Positions 5,922 to 7,423 of a stretch of DNA of 7,423 nt are shown here, piece by piece. A program made the translations under genes and the position numbers. The stretch covers positions 1 through 7,423 of the forward strand of contig JANXSI010000579.1 in assembly GCA_025352765.1 (NCBI GenBank), written 5' to 3'. The notes beneath the pieces are model-generated. The model searched no databases. It had not been told where the DNA came from and saw only the letters and a program-made list of their open reading frames with translations. Position 1 is the first letter of the stretch. Each line of letters begins with the position of its first letter. This DNA comes from Devosia sp. Lineage in GTDB: Bacteria > Pseudomonadota > Alphaproteobacteria > Rhizobiales > Devosiaceae.

Positions 5922-7049
5922 TGGCGCGGGCGGCGGGTACCCCACTCACGCCGTCCCAAAAGATCGCCTGGCTACGCCTCATCCGCACCGACAATGTCGG
6001 TCCGGTGACCTTCCGCCAGTTGCTCAACCGCACCGGCTCGGCCGAGGCCGCCATTGCCGATCTGCCGCGGCTGTCGAGCCGCGTCGGCATCGGCACCCGG
6101 GTGCCGACGGTCACTGAGGCGGAAGACGAGATCGCAGGGCTCGAGAGACTGGGCGGGCGACTCGTCGCCTCGGGAGAGCCCGACTATCCGCCCTTGCTGC
6201 CCTACATTTCCGCCGCCCCGCCGCTGCTCTCTGTGCTGGGCGGCGACGGCCTCGACCTCAGGCGCAGTGTCGCCATTGTCGGCGCCCGCAATGCCTCGAG
6301 CGCCGGCCAGAGGATGACGGCGCTGCTCGCAGCAGATCTCGGCGCCGGCGGCTACACCATCGTCTCGGGCCTCGCGCGGGGGCATCGACACGGCGGCGCA
6401 CCGCGCCTCGCTGGGCACCGGCACGGTCGCCGTGCTCGCCGGCGGCATGGACCAGATCTACCCCGAGGAAAACCTCCCGCTCGCCCGCGCCATCATCGAG
6501 AATGGCGGCATGCTGCTCACCGAAATGCCGCTCGGCTGGCAGCCGCGGGCGCAGGATTTTCCCCGGCGCAACCGCCTCGTCGCCGGCCTGTCGCTCGGGG
6601 TGGTGGTGGTCGAGGCGGCCAAGCGCTCCGGCTCGCTGATTACGGCGCGTCTCGCGTTGGAACAGAACCGCGAGGTGTTCGCTGTCCCCGGCTCGCCCCT
6701 CGATCCGCGGGCCGAAGGCGGCAATCACCTGATCCAGCAGGGCGCGAGGCTCGTGACCTCCGCCGCCGACATCATTGACAGCCTGAGCGAAGCCGATCCG
6801 TCGCGGACGACGCTGCTCGAGCCCGATTGGGAACCCGATTTCGAGGTGACAGCAGTGGCCGACGACGAGCCGGGCAACGATGCCCGCTCCCGGCTGATCG
6901 AAGCCCTCAGTCCCGCGCCGACGCAGGTCGACGTGCTCATCGATACCACCGGGCTCGCGGCCTCGGTGGTGCAGACGCTCTTGCTGGAGCTAGACCTCGC
7001 CGGACGGATCGAGTGGTCGAGCGGCCAGCTCGTCGCGCTGCGCTCCTGA
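5921..7049 (+). pseudogene. dprA: DNA-processing protein DprA, disrupted by a single +1 frameshift
   Basis: DprA binds incoming single-stranded DNA and loads RecA during natural transformation. Frame 1 from ATG 5921 gives an N-terminal helical domain (W-L-R-L-I-R-T-D-N-V-G-P, 17-28). It then enters the Rossmann fold with V-G-A-R-N-A-S-S (120-127) and S-G-L-A-R-G (149-154). There the frame is lost at the G run 6378-6382. Dropping one G restores I-D-T-A-A-H, then L-A-G-G-M-D-Q-I-Y-P, F-P-R-R-N-R-L-V-A-G-L-S, a second Rossmann half and a C-terminal winged-helix-like domain to the stop at 7049. The repaired length is 375 residues, normal for the family. As written, frame 1 runs to 6778 with an unrelated Arg-rich tail, and an ATG at 6432 could give only the C-terminal part. 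Both halves are otherwise intact, so the defect is recent or a sequencing error. Confidence 0.93.
6378..6382 (+). other. Frameshift site in dprA (G5 run, one G too many)
   Basis: Five consecutive G where the conserved protein needs four (Arg-Gly-Ile as CGG GGC ATC). Removing one G joins the two conserved reading frames exactly within S-G-L-A-R-G-I-D. Any of the five could be the extra base. Confidence 0.9.
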
Positions 7050-7423
7050 CCGGTCGCGCCAGAGCAACAGTGCCGCAAACCCGAGCCAGCTGACCAGCAG
7101 CGGCAGCGCGTAGCTCCAGCCCTCCGGCGTCAGGAAGCGCGGCAGGATGTCGTCGAAGAACGGCGCGGCGCTGCGGCTGTCGGCGAGCATTTCGGTGCTG
7201 GCGCAAATGCCCGAGATCACGACGCTCGCGACCGCGAGCACCGCGATGCCGGCCCGTGCGGCGAACGTGCGGGGCTCGAGGAAAGCCAGCGGCAGGCAGG
7301 CCAGCGGTAGCATCGAGACGAGGTGGCGAGGCCCCGTTGACGAGCCGCCATCCCAGTAGAAATAGCTCGAGTTGATCAGCAGCGAGGCGATGATCGTGCC
7401 GGCGATGACGATCGCGACATCGC
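6990..7423 (-). CDS. C-terminal part of a polytopic membrane protein, possibly glycosyltransferase-like; 5' end beyond the window
   Basis: The frame is open from the right edge (first full codon 7421-7419) to TAG 6990-6992, giving 143 residues. Four hydrophobic segments are visible, at about 2-16, 33-48, 54-72 and 102-120. A short loop between the first two reads Y-F-Y-W-D-G-G-S-S-T-G-P-R-H-L (20-34). The G-x-R-H/F-L pattern after an aromatic-rich W-x-G-G loop reminds me of integral-membrane glycosyltransferase-like proteins that use lipid-linked donors. That is only a resemblance. The tail (121-143) is charged and probably cytoplasmic. An internal ATG at 7313 would give a 107-residue protein, but the open, membrane-like sequence upstream argues for a start outside the window. 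The gene converges on dprA and overlaps its last 60 bases. It is not part of the usual dprA neighbourhood, where topA is expected. Confidence 0.72.
   Translation of the reverse strand, partial: DVAIVIAGTIIASLLINSSYFYWDGGSSTGPRHLVSMLPLACLPLAFLEPRTFAARAGIAVLAVASVVISGICASTEMLADSRSAAPFFDDILPRFLTPEGWSYALPLLVSWLGFAALLLWRDRSGAQRDELAARPLDPSGEV

Noticed and set aside
6432..7049. A separate 205-residue gene starting at ATG 6432
   Set aside because: It is the C-terminal part of dprA after the frameshift. The ATG is the Met of the conserved G-G-M-D motif, not a true start.

Overview
This is a high-GC window of bacterial housekeeping genes, most likely from an alphaproteobacterium of the order Hyphomicrobiales (Rhizobiales). 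A Devosia-like genus is my guess from the wording of the proteins and the gene order, but I could not test it. The layout is a divergent pair of gene clusters with a partial, unrelated membrane-protein gene at the right edge. No phage, insertion sequence, CRISPR array, tRNA or rRNA was seen, and no new multi-gene system is evident.

Left block, minus strand (about 1-2442), in transcription order: a small protein that looks like a worn-down metallo-beta-lactamase-fold protein (1915-2442), gatC (1584-1871), a GNAT acetyltransferase (1099-1581) and the first two thirds of gatA (1-1044, running off the left edge). GatC and GatA are subunits of the tRNA-dependent amidotransferase that makes Gln-tRNA(Gln) and/or Asn-tRNA(Asn). 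The acetyltransferase between them is unusual.

Right block, plus strand (2485-7049): ruvX, pyrB, a pyrC paralogue, plsY and dprA. The last four are tightly coupled: three consecutive junctions overlap by 1-4 bases. The pyrC-like product has lost the dihydroorotase metal ligands and is best read as the non-catalytic PyrC' partner of aspartate carbamoyltransferase. dprA is complete from start to stop except for one extra G in a run of five (6378-6382), which breaks the frame inside the conserved S-G-L-A-R-G-I-D motif. This could be a sequencing error or a recent loss.

Right edge (6990-7423, minus strand): the C-terminal 143 residues of a polytopic membrane protein. It converges on dprA and overlaps its 3' end by 60 bases. 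In related genomes topA usually follows dprA, so the conserved order ends here.

The points most worth a second look are the dprA frameshift, the two apparently degenerate metal-site proteins (PyrC' and the MBL-like protein), and the GNAT gene inside gatCA, which shares gatA's reading frame and is separated from it by a single TAG. There is no gene-free stretch above 300 bases. The largest gaps are about 40-60 bases (1045-1098, 1872-1914, 2443-2484, 2944-3004).
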